Positions 45,414 to 56,509 of a stretch of DNA of 64,000 nt are shown one piece after another. Numbering within the stretch: position 1 is the stretch's first letter; every line of letters begins with the position of its first letter. The stretch covers positions 762,164-826,163 of the forward strand of contig NZ_CP063356.1 of the NCBI RefSeq assembly GCF_001866075.3, in the 5' to 3' direction. The notes under the pieces were generated by a model, which was not told the origin of the DNA, made no database searches, and saw only the letters and a program-made list of their open reading frames with translations. Origin of the DNA: Anaerobacillus isosaccharinicus. GTDB lineage: Bacteria; Bacillota; Bacilli; Bacillales; Anaerobacillaceae. A program made the position numbers and the translations under genes.

Positions 45414-45635
45414 TTGTATTCTTTCAAAAGTGCAGTTGGCCAGATGTTAATTTACTTTGATAAAACATTCGGTCAATACGCTTTAAAAATTGGTGATACT
45501 GTTTATGAACACCACCATAGTGCTGAATCTGCTGCTGATAATGTCTATATGCATTCAACAGGATGTTATAATTGGGACTCTCTTGAAGGTGTAGTCGAAA
45601 CTCCTTCTGAATTAAGTGCTTGGGAAAGGTTATAA
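45414..45635 (+). CDS. Small hypothetical protein in prophage remnant
   Basis: 73 residues from TTG 45414, which lies eight bases after GGGGAGG; the frame opens at GTG 45405 inside that site. It starts MYSFKSAVGQMLIYFDK and includes HHHSAESAADNVYMHSTGCY. No family is recognised. It opposes the surrounding minus-strand phage genes and overlaps the end of the next one by 6 bp, so its status is uncertain. Confidence 0.45.
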   Translation: MYSFKSAVGQMLIYFDKTFGQYALKIGDTVYEHHHSAESAADNVYMHSTGCYNWDSLEGVVETPSELSAWERL

Positions 45636-45880
45636 ACCTTCTTTATTACAATTTTCCTGAACAATACGTTTGAATTGTTCAATCTGACTTGGAATAGCTT
45701 CGTTGGTAGGAAATCCATTTTTAAAAACATTCCATCTTGCCCAGCGAAATGTAGAAATAGCTTCCCGAAGATCTAAGTTGTATTTTCTAAAAACAACTTC
45801 TATTTCTTTAATAGCTTTTCTTTTTTATTACCAACCTCTGTTGCAGCAGGGGTTTCTTTTTCTTTTTCTTTTTGTTCCAT
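45630..45880 (-). pseudogene. Phage-type small gene with a frameshift in an A-run
   Basis: ATG 45880 follows GGGAGGTGAAAACG and encodes MEQKEKEKETPAATEVGNKK, then runs into a stop. A -1 shift at the adenine-rich stretch around 45820 continues as AIKEIEVVFRKYNLDLREAI and on to a stop at 45630, giving about 83 residues. The adenine-rich site could be decay, a sequencing slip or programmed shifting. No family is recognised. Confidence 0.5.
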
Positions 45881-45900
45881 CGTTTTCACCTCCCTTCAAG

Positions 45901-46071
45901 TTACTGAGCATTAGCTATCAATCTATTTAATGGGTTGTGTTGTTGCTGGAAATTTATTCGCATTCTCTCAATTCGGTCTGCGAGCTTTCTAGCTTCGAAT
46001 GACTCAATATCTTCCTGGTAGATGAATTGAATTTTGCTATATGATCTAAGAGCTTGTATTATGTAGATCAT
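45901..46071 (-). CDS. Small phage-type hypothetical, probably 5'-truncated
   Basis: Encodes 56 residues from ATG 46071 (MIYIIQALRSYSKIQFIYQE onward) ending INFQQQHNPLNRLIANAQ. The frame stays open upstream toward PQFDSEE without a ribosome binding site, which suggests that the true start was lost where the immA fragment begins. Function unknown. Confidence 0.4.
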   Translation of the reverse strand: MIYIIQALRSYSKIQFIYQEDIESFEARKLADRIERMRINFQQQHNPLNRLIANAQ

Positions 46072-46096
46072 TTCTTCACTATCAAACTGCGGTTTA

Positions 46097-46518
46097 ATGA
46101 AAGATATAAAGGGGAAAGTCCAAGAATTAATTCTAACTTACGATACGAATTGTCCTTTTAAAATTGCAAAATTCATGGGAGTACATATTGAATTTCTGAA
46201 CTTAGGAAGTCGGTTAGGACATTACGTTAGAACTCGAAGGGTATCGGTTACTACTATTAACCAGAATGCAAGTAAGGATCAACAGTTTTTTACTTGCATC
46301 ATGAATTAGCCCATCATGTATGTCATCCTAAAATAAACACCGCTTTTCTTGATAGACACACTCTATATTCTTCAGACAAGATTGAAATTGAAGCTCACAC
46401 ATTTGCAATTGAATTAATATTTGCTAATAAAGAGATTGTTACCTTTGAAGACATAGAGAAATATGGGATACCTAAACAATTAGCGTTACTTAAAAGTTTA
46501 ACTGATAAAAATTTTTAA
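46097..46518 (+). pseudogene. immA: ImmA/IrrE-family metallopeptidase, frameshifted
   Basis: The first frame (46097-46309) gives the conserved N-terminal part (YDTNCPFKIAKFMGVHIEFL). The second (46294-46518) gives the zinc motif H-E-L-A-H in CHHELAHHVCHP and the EAHTFAIELIF block. They join with a one-base shift at the T-run near 46288. ImmA proteases cleave the phage or ICE repressor to trigger excision, and they normally sit beside the repressor and the integrase. Here only the integrase follows (40 bp downstream), with no repressor. Probably inactive unless the shift is a sequencing error. Confidence 0.78.
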
Positions 46519-46558
46519 CCTTGAAACAGAACATACACTCTTAAAAGGAGATGATTTA

Positions 46559-47746
46559 ATGGCTAGTTTTAGGAAACGAGGTTGTACTTGTGAGAAAAAA
46601 AGATGCACTTGTGGAGCTAAGTGGGAGTACAGAATTAAATATACAGATCGGCGCACTGGTAAGCAAAGAGAAAAATCTAAGGGTGGTTTTGAAACTGTTA
46701 AGGAAGCAAGACTTGCGGCCGCTGAGGAAGAATTAAAGATAGAACAACTTGGTTTTGCGGAGAACGGGGACGAAAGAGTAGAAAGGTATTTTTCTGAATG
46801 GCTAGAAGTTTACAAAAAACCAAACGTAAAGCCAATCACTTATAGTGTCCAGGAACGGAACGTACGTTTAAATATCTTACCTTATTGGGGTAATTATCGG
46901 TTAAAAAACATCGCAAGAACTGATTACCAAAAGTGGATTAATGAACTAAGGATTAATTATAGCGAGGGTACTGTCCGCAGAATACACAGCATTTTCAGTT
47001 CTGCTATGAATGACGCTGTTCATGAATTTCGCATAATTCGAGAAAATCCTATTCAAAAAATCAAGATACCAAAAGATGTAGAGAAAACAAGACGAGTTAA
47101 GTTTTTCTCAAAAGAACAATTAGAAATATTTTTGAACTCACTTAAAAAAACACAAAAGAATGCAAAGTATCAGCACTCTATCCAATATTATGTTCTTTTC
47201 GCATTAATGGCTCGATCCGGGATTAGGATAGGAGATGCTTTAGCGTTAAATTGGGATGACCTAGATGACCTAAATAAAACCATATTCATAAATAAAACAC
47301 TTGTTTATCCTTTAAATTCAAATCCTTACATCTCGACACCTAAGTCTAAAAAGAGTGAACGAAAAGTCAGGCTTGATGATCAAATATTTAAGTTATTAAA
47401 GAAGCACAGACTTAATCAAAAAGAAGTTGTTATGATGTATGAAAATTATAAAGCTTCAAATGAAAGTATTATGTTCCATCAGCACGATGGTAGATGGTTA
47501 AGAACAAATGTTGTTCGAGAATATTTTAAAGAGGTTTGTAAAAGATGTAATCTTCCTATACTGTCACCGCACGCACTAAGACATACACACGCCGTTCATT
47601 TACTGGAAGCTGGCAAAAATTTAAAATACGTATCCGAGCGACTTGGGCATGCTAGCGTTAAAGTCACTGCAGATACGTATCTACACATTACAGAAAAAAT
47701 GGAAAATGAAGCATTGAAACTCTATTCCACGTATATAGAGAATTAA
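46559..47746 (+). CDS. Tyrosine recombinase (phage/ICE integrase)
   Basis: A 395-residue integrase. The N-terminus has an unusual CxC pair (GCTCEKKRCTCGAKWEYR, possibly zinc-binding) joined to an AP2-like arm-binding region, then a core-binding SAM-like domain (about 72-160) and the catalytic domain with Arg223 (SGIRIGDALAL), His338-x-x-Arg341 (SPHALRHTHAV), His364 (RLGHASVKVT) and nucleophile Tyr374 (ADTYLHI). All are present, so it should be active. ATG follows AAAGGAG. It lies at the edge of the prophage remnant and converges on the 3' end of sufB, a likely attachment site. Confidence 0.9.
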   Translation: MASFRKRGCTCEKKRCTCGAKWEYRIKYTDRRTGKQREKSKGGFETVKEARLAAAEEELKIEQLGFAENGDERVERYFSEWLEVYKKPNVKPITYSVQERNVRLNILPYWGNYRLKNIARTDYQKWINELRINYSEGTVRRIHSIFSSAMNDAVHEFRIIRENPIQKIKIPKDVEKTRRVKFFSKEQLEIFLNSLKKTQKNAKYQHSIQYYVLFALMARSGIRIGDALALNWDDLDDLNKTIFINKTLVYPLNSNPYISTPKSKKSERKVRLDDQIFKLLKKHRLNQKEVVMMYENYKASNESIMFHQHDGRWLRTNVVREYFKEVCKRCNLPILSPHALRHTHAVHLLEAGKNLKYVSERLGHASVKVTADTYLHITEKMENEALKLYSTYIEN

Positions 47747-47809
47747 CTTCGGTGGGCATTTAGTGGGCAAACACTATAACCCACCGAGCAAATCCCTTGT
47801 GTTATAAGG

Positions 47810-49207
47810 TTATCCTATACTACCTTCCATCTCGAACTTGATAAGACGGTTCATTTCTACTGCATATTCCATTGGTAATTCTTTTGTGAATGGCTCAATG
47901 AAGCCCATAACGATCATTTCAACAGCTTCTTGCTCTGTAATTCCACGGCTCATAAGATAGAATAATTGATCTTCTGACACTTTAGAAACCGTAGCTTCGT
48001 GTTCTAGCGTAATGTTGTTGTTGAATATTTCGTTATATGGAATTGTATCAGATGTTGACTCGTTATCCATGATTAGAGTATCACACTCAATTTTAGACTT
48101 TGAGCCATCAGAATTACGGCCAAAGTGACAAATTCCACGATATGTTACTTTACCACCATGCTTTGAAATCGATTTCGATACGATCGTTGATGAACAGTTA
48201 GGTGCTAAGTGATGAACTTTTGCTCCTGCATCTTGGTGCTGCCCTTTACCGGCAATTGCGATAGAAAGAATTGTACCTTTCGCGCCCTCACCTTTCATAA
48301 CAACGGCAGGATACTTCATTGTTAGCTTAGATCCGATGTTACCATCAACCCATTCCATTGTTGCATTTTCATATGCTACGGCACGCTTTGTAACTAAGTT
48401 AAAGATGTTTGGTGCCCAGTTTTGGATAGTTGTGTAACGACAATAAGCATTTTTGTTAATGATGATTTCAACAACCGCACTATGAAGTGAATTTGTTGAG
48501 TAAACAGGCGCTGTACAGCCCTCTACATAGTGAACAGAGCTATCTTCATCAGCGATGATTAATGTTCTTTCAAACTGCCCCATATTTTCAGAGTTAATAC
48601 GGAAGTACGCTTGAAGTGGAGTTTCACATTTTACGCCTTTAGGAACGTAAATAAATGAGCCACCAGACCATACTGCTGAGTTCAACGCAGAGAACTTGTT
48701 ATCCGCTGGTGGGATCACTGTTCCGAAGTATTTTCTAAAGATTTCTTCATCTTCACGAAGTGCTGAATCCGTATCTTTAAAGATTACTCCTAAGTCAGTT
48801 AAATCTTGTTGCATATTGTGGTAAACAACTTCACTTTCATATTGAGCTGAAACCCCAGCTAAATACTTTTGTTCAGCTTCAGGAATTCCAAGTTTATCAA
48901 ACGTATTTTTAATTTCTTCAGGAACTTCATCCCAAGACTTCTCAGATCTCTCTGAAGGTTTTACATAATACGTAATATCATCAAAATGTAAGTCTGCTAA
49001 ATCGCCACCCCATAAAGGCATTGGCATTTTGTAAAATTGCTCTAATGATTTAAGACGGAAGTCGAGCATCCATTCTGGCTCTTTTTTCATTCTTGAGATT
49101 TCCTCAACAATTTCCTTCGTTAAGCCTTTTGCAGAACGGAAAATAGATACGTCTTTATCGTGAAAGCCATATTTATATTCACCAATATCAGGCATTTTTT
49201 TCGCCAC
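47810..49207 (-). CDS. sufB: Fe-S cluster assembly protein SufB
   Basis: 465 residues, the normal length, from GTG 49207 after AAGGAGGG (start [11 protein letters not shown]). SufB is the scaffold subunit of the SufBCD complex that builds Fe-S clusters. The conserved C-terminal block [20 protein letters not shown] is complete. It is the last gene of sufCDSUB. A hairpin and a heptamer repeat lie between it and sufU, which may separate their expression. The reading frame ends normally despite the neighbouring prophage remnant. Confidence 0.96.
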   Translation of the reverse strand: MAKKMPDIGEYKYGFHDKDVSIFRSAKGLTKEIVEEISRMKKEPEWMLDFRLKSLEQFYKMPMPLWGGDLADLHFDDITYYVKPSERSEKSWDEVPEEIKNTFDKLGIPEAEQKYLAGVSAQYESEVVYHNMQQDLTDLGVIFKDTDSALREDEEIFRKYFGTVIPPADNKFSALNSAVWSGGSFIYVPKGVKCETPLQAYFRINSENMGQFERTLIIADEDSSVHYVEGCTAPVYSTNSLHSAVVEIIINKNAYCRYTTIQNWAPNIFNLVTKRAVAYENATMEWVDGNIGSKLTMKYPAVVMKGEGAKGTILSIAIAGKGQHQDAGAKVHHLAPNCSSTIVSKSISKHGGKVTYRGICHFGRNSDGSKSKIECDTLIMDNESTSDTIPYNEIFNNNITLEHEATVSKVSEDQLFYLMSRGITEQEAVEMIVMGFIEPFTKELPMEYAVEMNRLIKFEMEGSIG

Positions 49208-49287
49208 TGTAAACCCTCCTTTAGTTTTTGCCAACAATTTATGCTTCGCTCATGGTGAGGGAATAATCGTTTGCATTTCAATTTCTC

Positions 49288-49325
49288 AATTCCTAGTTGA
49301 ATTACACTAGCTTCAACTAGGAATT
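49288..49325. repeat. Perfect inverted repeat in the sufU-sufB gap
   Basis: AATTCCTAGTTGAA (49288-49301) and TTCAACTAGGAATT (49312-49325) form a 14-bp perfect stem with a 10-nt loop. No T-run follows on the minus strand, so it may stabilise or process the transcript. Confidence 0.7.
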
Positions 49326-49333
49326 CGCTTTGA

Positions 49334-49371
49334 ATTCATAATTCATAATTCATAATTCATAATTCATAATT
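49334..49371. repeat. ATTCATA heptamer tandem repeat
   Basis: Five exact copies of ATTCATA plus a partial sixth, just downstream of the sufU stop on the coding strand of the operon. Confidence 0.9.
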
Positions 49372-49374
49372 AAA

Positions 49375-52317
<2,943 letters not shown>

Positions 52318-52334
52318 TGTGTCTCCTCCTATAC

Positions 52335-52455
52335 TAAAAGCGCAAGCGACCTGCTTAGCCCCGACAAGCAAATGTTCTGGCAGTAAAAAGTGCGGTCTTT
52401 CACTTTTTATCTGACAGGTTATTTGACCTCGAGGGGCTGGGCGCTGCAGCTAGAC
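52335..52455. repeat. Dispersed Bacillaceae intergenic repeat in the sufC-sufD gap
   Basis: On the minus strand it begins GTCTAGCTGCAGCGCCCAGC and ends in GGGGCTAAGC...GCTTGCGCTTTT, with an internal AAAAAGTG/CACTTTTT stem. Its outer arms (GCGCCCAGCCCC and GGGGCTAAGC) can pair. I recognise this as a non-coding element that recurs in many Bacillus relatives; copy number here cannot be seen. It lies within the suf transcript. Confidence 0.6.
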
Positions 52456-52495
52456 ATCAACTATATTAAGATTGGTAATTATTTGTTTTCGTAGC

Positions 52496-53281
52496 TTATG
52501 CTTTTTGCCCTACAGTTTCATCTTCAATGCCTAATTCCTCTTTAATCCAGTCATATCCTTCTGCTTCTAAGCGCGCTGCTAATTCTGGGCCACCAGATTT
52601 AACGATACGACCTTGCATCATAACATGAACAAAATCAGGAGTAATGTAATTTAATAAACGTTGGTAGTGAGTGATGATTAAGCAACCAAACTCAGGTGAG
52701 CGCATTGCATTTACACCATTTGCTACAACCTTAAGCGCGTCAATATCAAGACCAGAATCGATTTCATCTAAAATGGCGATTTTCGGTTCTGTCATTAATA
52801 ATTGAAGAATTTCATTACGCTTTTTCTCTCCACCAGAGAAACCTTCATTTAAGTAACGTTGTGAATATTTTTCGTCCATTTCTAGAATTTCCATCTTTTT
52901 ATCTAATTGGCGAATAAACTTCATTAATGAAATTTCATTTCCTTCGCCACGTTTTGAGTTAATAGCTGAACGTAGAAAATCAGCAGTTGTAATCCCAGAA
53001 ATTTCACTAGGATATTGCATCGCCAAGAAAAGTCCTTCACGAGCTCTTTCATCAACTTCCATTTCTAAAAGATCTTTTCCATTAAAAGATACTTCTCCGT
53101 CAGTTACTTCATATTTAGGGTGTCCCATTAAAGCAGAAGCAAGAGTTGATTTTCCTGTTCCGTTTGGCCCCATGATTGCATGGATTTCGCCACCCTTTAC
53201 CTCAATATTAAACCCTTTTAAGATTTCTTTACCTTCAATAGCAACACTAAGGTCTTTAACCGTTAAGTTTGGTGCAGTCAT
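52496..53281 (-). CDS. sufC: Fe-S assembly ATPase SufC
   Basis: 261 residues from ATG 53281 (start M-T-A-P-N-L-T-V), with ATGGAGGGA upstream. An ABC-type ATPase: Walker A GPNGTGKST, signature EGFSGGEKKR, Walker B KIAILDEIDSGLD. SufC powers the SufBC2D scaffold and has no membrane partner. First gene of sufCDSUB. Confidence 0.96.
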   Translation of the reverse strand: MTAPNLTVKDLSVAIEGKEILKGFNIEVKGGEIHAIMGPNGTGKSTLASALMGHPKYEVTDGEVSFNGKDLLEMEVDERAREGLFLAMQYPSEISGITTADFLRSAINSKRGEGNEISLMKFIRQLDKKMEILEMDEKYSQRYLNEGFSGGEKKRNEILQLLMTEPKIAILDEIDSGLDIDALKVVANGVNAMRSPEFGCLIITHYQRLLNYITPDFVHVMMQGRIVKSGGPELAARLEAEGYDWIKEELGIEDETVGQKA

Positions 53282-53321
53282 CGTAATTTCCCTCCATATA
53301 AACAATGTTATTAAATTTTTT

Positions 53322-53352
53322 CGATTATAAATTATAATCGTTTCATTCTCAA
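53322..53352 (-). promoter_or_regulatory. suf operon promoter with overlapping palindrome
   Basis: On the minus strand TTGAGA (53352-53347) and TATAAT (53329-53324) are 17 bp apart, 43 bp upstream of the sufC ATG. The perfect 9-1-9 palindrome CGATTATAA-N-TTATAATCG (53322-53340) covers the -10 box and part of the spacer. An operator for a Fur/PerR-like or other regulator is plausible, but the match to their 7-1-7 consensus is only partial. Confidence 0.55.
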
Positions 53353-53763
53353 TCTATTCTCATTCTAATCTTATAACAAATAATAACGCACTTCAAGTAT
53401 CAACACTCAATTTTAAAAACTTTTTATACATTTATGTTTAGAAAGTGCTTTGAAACTATGTAATTGTCCTATTTACAAGAATATTTAAAGCGTTTTCACA
53501 TTTTAGTTTGCGTATTGAGCAGGAAAACATGTATGTGTCATGTGATAATTTTATTTTTATCAATTGTTATAAGACAATTCTCAATTAGGTTAGCTCAACT
53601 AATAATCAATTATGAATAATCAATTGAGAAAAGTCTACCCTTTTATCGTAATTTTTTTAAAAAAATCACTAGCTGAAAACAACTTTCAATTCAAATTAGT
53701 TAAGATGAATTTCCATTTTGAAATATATATTATAAACAACGCTATTAAGATAAAACAAAAAGA
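53353..53763. other. Intergenic region upstream of suf, no gene seen
   Basis: 411 bp, very AT-rich. No frame with a ribosome binding site or recognisable motif; the plus-strand open frame near 53612 has low-complexity codon use and no start signal. Confidence 0.35.
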
Positions 53764-53793
53764 AAGTATGCTGGAGATTAACCAACATACTTC
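53764..53793 (-). terminator. Putative terminator after the 53-residue gene
   Basis: On the minus strand AGTATGTTGG and CCAGCATACT pair (one G-T), followed by TTCTTTTTGTTTT, 11 bp past a stop codon. Confidence 0.6.
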
Positions 53794-53803
53794 CACACAT
53801 TTT

Positions 53804-53965
53804 TTAAGATGAAATGTGCTTTAAATTTGTCATGATTGATGAAACAACTTGCAGACCTTTACGGTGATCCTTTTCCCTTTGCCGCTCTACATATAAACGA
53901 TTTTCAAGTTTACGATTATACTCAGCGTACCCCATTCCATGTGATTGTTGCATAGCCTTTTCCAT
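53804..53965 (-). CDS. Small basic protein of unknown function
   Basis: 53 residues (MEKAMQQSHGMGYAEYNRKL onward, ending MTNLKHISS). The same frame is open for about 17 codons upstream (IIRQNEPDHTSE), where GAAAGGG precedes TTG/ATT codons, so the true start may be upstream and unusual or frameshifted. A terminator directly follows the stop, which supports a real transcript. No family is recognised. Confidence 0.45.
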   Translation of the reverse strand: MEKAMQQSHGMGYAEYNRKLENRLYVERQREKDHRKGLQVVSSIMTNLKHISS

Positions 53966-54171
53966 TTCACTCGTATGGTCCGGTTCATTTTGACGGATAA
54001 TAAATCAACCCTTTCATTTTTTCTACAGGGTTAATCGTAACACTTTGACTTTATTACGACAAAGCGCTTCTATAGTGATATTATCTGACAATCAAGGCTC
54101 ACAACAGTTCTCACCTTCTCAAAACTTTATCTTGGATGATACCTCCAAAATCCTACTGTTTCCGCACGGTC

Positions 54172-54837
54172 CTAATATTCTGACGGAGTGAATACCGGTT
54201 TTAACGCTTTTTCCTTCATAATAAAAAAGGCTGCTAATTCTAATCTACTAACTAATGCAAAAGTTGAGAGAACTAGAATAATAGATGCTAGCCCATCTAC
54301 AACTGAATGTTGTTTAACTAAAACGGTCGATAAAATAATTAAAGTTCCAAAAATATAGATGAAGTAACGATTAAAAACACTTCGAATCTCACTTCGATAC
54401 ATACCATACATAATAATAAAGGTTGTCAGTACATGAATACTTGGAAAACAATTGTATGGCTGATCATTGGTATAAATGAAGCGAACCAAGTTAATAAAAA
54501 ATTCATTACCTGTCAACACTGGTCTTGGCACTGTTGTCTGAAAAAAGAAATAAACGACATAACAAACAATCATTCCGAAATTTATAGCAATTAAACTCTC
54601 GTAATATATCTTTCTATCTTTTTGAAAAAAGTAAATTAAGTAAAAAAACATAAAAAAGTACCAGCCGATGTAAGGAATGATAAATTGAGGTACAAACGGG
54701 ATTTGATGATCGACCGCTGTAATAATATTTGTAGCCTCTGTATGGTTTTTGTTCAAGTAATTATAAATTGTATGCAACATCGGGATTGAAAGCAAATATA
54801 ATAGTGGAAAGTGATTTGCAACAAATTTTTTATACAT
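54172..54837 (-). CDS. PAP2-superfamily membrane protein
   Basis: 221 residues with about six transmembrane segments. It belongs to the PAP2-like group found in lipid phosphotransferases and phosphatases: FPSIHVLTTF replaces the common PSGH, and KQHSVVDGLAS supplies the His/Asp of motif 3. The preceding VPRP is compatible with motif 1. Substrate unknown, probably a lipid phosphate. ATG follows AAAGGAGTTAGCGT. Monocistronic. Confidence 0.75.
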   Translation of the reverse strand: MYKKFVANHFPLLYLLSIPMLHTIYNYLNKNHTEATNIITAVDHQIPFVPQFIIPYIGWYFFMFFYLIYFFQKDRKIYYESLIAINFGMIVCYVVYFFFQTTVPRPVLTGNEFFINLVRFIYTNDQPYNCFPSIHVLTTFIIMYGMYRSEIRSVFNRYFIYIFGTLIILSTVLVKQHSVVDGLASIILVLSTFALVSRLELAAFFIMKEKALKPVFTPSEY

Positions 54838-55025
54838 ACGCTAACTCCTTTATTATTATCTGACCTTTAGTTTGACGTCGTATAGACGATATTAGTTACA
54901 CTTAGTTATCACACCTCTGTATTGCGTGTACTACTTTATATAGTACAGTCGCTTACAAAAATCATATTACTCCCTTTTATTTTACAAGTCAATCAAAATT
55001 TATAAAAAACTTACATTTATTTAAC

Positions 55026-55060
55026 AAAAAGAAAAGAACTAGCTGCCTATGCTAGTTCCG
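55026..55060 (-). terminator. Terminator after the AhpD-like gene
   Basis: GGAACTAGC and GCTAGTTC pair around a 7-nt loop on the minus strand, followed by TTTTCTTTTTG. Confidence 0.65.
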
Positions 55061-55083
55061 TCATTAATAAGTATGTGGATATT

Positions 55084-55449
55084 TTAATTAAACGTTTGAT
55101 TAAATTCTTCGATACAATCTTGAACTAGAGTAACAGCTTGGCTCATTGCTGCCCCCCCGCCAAATGCACCAGTAACTCCAATCGCCTCTAAAATCTCTTC
55201 CTCAGAACACCCTTGGTCAATGCAACCTTTCGTGTGGTAGATAATACAATATTCATCTTGAGAATAAATACTAATCCCTAACGCAATTAACTGCTTTTCT
55301 TTTTGACTCAACTTACCTTCTGCAAAACAAGCTTCTGTAAACTCATTAAATTTGCTCGCAATGTTTGGCATCTTCTCTGTAAAATGGCCTAAACCTAACT
55401 TATAGTCATGAAGTGCCATTTCATAAGAATTTTGTTTCATATCATCCAT
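55084..55449 (-). CDS. Carboxymuconolactone decarboxylase-family (AhpD-like) protein
   Basis: 121 residues of the CMD/AhpD fold. The active-site block reads [20 protein letters not shown], where AhpD peroxidases have a Cys-x-x-Cys-x-x-x-His segment; here only one Cys precedes the His at that point, so peroxidase activity is doubtful. The [12 protein letters not shown] segment near the C-terminus is typical. ATG follows AAGGGG at ten bases. Possibly a redox or hydrolase-like protein; function unproven. It is followed by its own terminator. Confidence 0.75.
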   Translation of the reverse strand: MDDMKQNSYEMALHDYKLGLGHFTEKMPNIASKFNEFTEACFAEGKLSQKEKQLIALGISIYSQDEYCIIYHTKGCIDQGCSEEEILEAIGVTGAFGGGAAMSQAVTLVQDCIEEFNQTFN

Positions 55450-55529
55450 GCTTACTCTACCCCTTTTGTAATTATTGAAATAACAGTTTTAGTATGAGTT
55501 TTGATTAAATGAATTATGTCTTTTTGCGG

Positions 55530-55555
55530 TGTCCATTTTACGGTGTCAGACACCC
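55530..55555. repeat. Palindromic repeat GTCCATTTT plus GGTGTCAGACACC, copy 1
   Basis: GTCCATTTT then two bases then the palindrome GGTGTCAGACACC. A second copy with the same layout lies at 56461-56484. Similar GGTGTCWGACACC sequences are abundant in some Bacillus genomes. Confidence 0.6.
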
Positions 55556-55621
55556 CAAAAAGACATTTTCGCTTAATTGTCTTTTTCAGACGCACAAAAC
55601 CCCTCTACTTTTTACGGAATA

Positions 55622-55671
55622 GAAAAAAGGTTGTCCAAGTTAGGTACAAAGAAACCTAACTTGGACAACCT
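55622..55671 (-). terminator. Terminator after the TetR gene
   Basis: A near-perfect long stem, AGGTTGTCCAAGTTAGGT pairing with its complement across a 7-nt loop, followed on the minus strand by TTTTTTC. Confidence 0.8.
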
Positions 55672-55687
55672 TAATAAACTTTAACAT

Positions 55688-56272
55688 TTACTTCTTCAAC
55701 CCTCTAGCGAATATTTTTACACTATGTTCAATAAAAGCCTCTACTGAGACAACTGCCACCTTTTTTACGGAAATGAATTGCGATGAAAAGAATCCTAAGT
55801 TCATTGTCATAAAACTCAAAACTGTAAGTTCGATGTTTATGTCAGGGATAATTTTATCTCTTCTTTTCATTTCAAGCAAATAATCCATTAAAAACTTTTT
55901 CATTAACCGCGGGTTTGCTGTTAACCGCTCGGAAATTTCATCATGAGTTCCACTCTCTTTATAAGCTAAAAGGACGACCTTTTTATTTTCATTCATAAAA
56001 GTTTGATATGTTCGACTTACATTAGCAAGATCAACCTCAAGATCATAAACTAGATCGTTTTCCACAAATATTTTCTTTGCTTGAAAGGAAGATGTGTACT
56101 TTTCGATCAGGTTATCTAAAATTTCCTGTTTAGTTTTATATTTTCTAAATAGTGTCATTTCAGACACTCCTGCTAACTGCGAAATTTCTTTTGTCGTTGT
56201 TGCTGAGTAGCCTTTTAAGCTCATCAGGGCAATCGCAGCTTGTAAGATCTTCTCTCTTGTTTCTTGGGGCAT
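55688..56272 (-). CDS. TetR/AcrR-family transcriptional regulator
   Basis: 194 residues. The N-terminal HTH is complete (ILQAAIALMSLKGYSATTTK, EISQLAGVSEMTLFRKYKTK), followed by an all-helical ligand-binding domain. It stands alone, with no divergent transporter or enzyme gene that would suggest its ligand; the SCP2, MFS and AhpD-like genes are nearby but not adjacent in transcription. Confidence 0.88.
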   Translation of the reverse strand: MPQETREKILQAAIALMSLKGYSATTTKEISQLAGVSEMTLFRKYKTKQEILDNLIEKYTSSFQAKKIFVENDLVYDLEVDLANVSRTYQTFMNENKKVVLLAYKESGTHDEISERLTANPRLMKKFLMDYLLEMKRRDKIIPDINIELTVLSFMTMNLGFFSSQFISVKKVAVVSVEAFIEHSVKIFARGLKK

Positions 56273-56389
56273 AACTCCTCATCCCTTCCAACTAATTACA
56301 TTTTACTAGCCTTTTAAATTAACTTAACATATATCATCCCATGTTTCCGTGTGAAAAGTTACAATCTAAAGAACTGTACTGTATAAACA

Positions 56390-56430
56390 AAAAAAAGGAA
56401 GTTAACCTCCTAAGGCTAACTTCTTTTTTG
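56390..56430. terminator. Terminator after metQ (bidirectional)
   Basis: GAAGTTA (56398-56404) and TAACTTC (56417-56423) flank an imperfect inner stem, with A-rich and T-rich runs on the two sides, so it can work in both directions. Confidence 0.65.
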
Positions 56431-56460
56431 TCCATTCTAGATGGACTTTTATGCAATTTT

Positions 56461-56484
56461 GTCCATTTTGGGTGTCTGACACCC
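56461..56484. repeat. Palindromic repeat, copy 2
   Basis: GTCCATTTTG followed by GGTGTCTGACACCC; same layout as 55530-55555 with the central base changed. Confidence 0.6.
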
Positions 56485-56509
56485 AATAGAAAGTGACACC
56501 TGATTGAGA

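Noticed and set aside
45845..45880. TTTTTC-type repeats as a microsatellite
   Set aside because: They are the reverse of Lys/Glu codons in the start of a small phage gene.
47747..47809. Attachment-site duplication for the integrase
   Set aside because: No second copy of the sufB 3' sequence was found within the window; the other end may lie in deleted DNA.
49334..49371. Possible CRISPR-like array
   Set aside because: The units are contiguous heptamers without spacers; no CRISPR array or cas gene was seen in the window.
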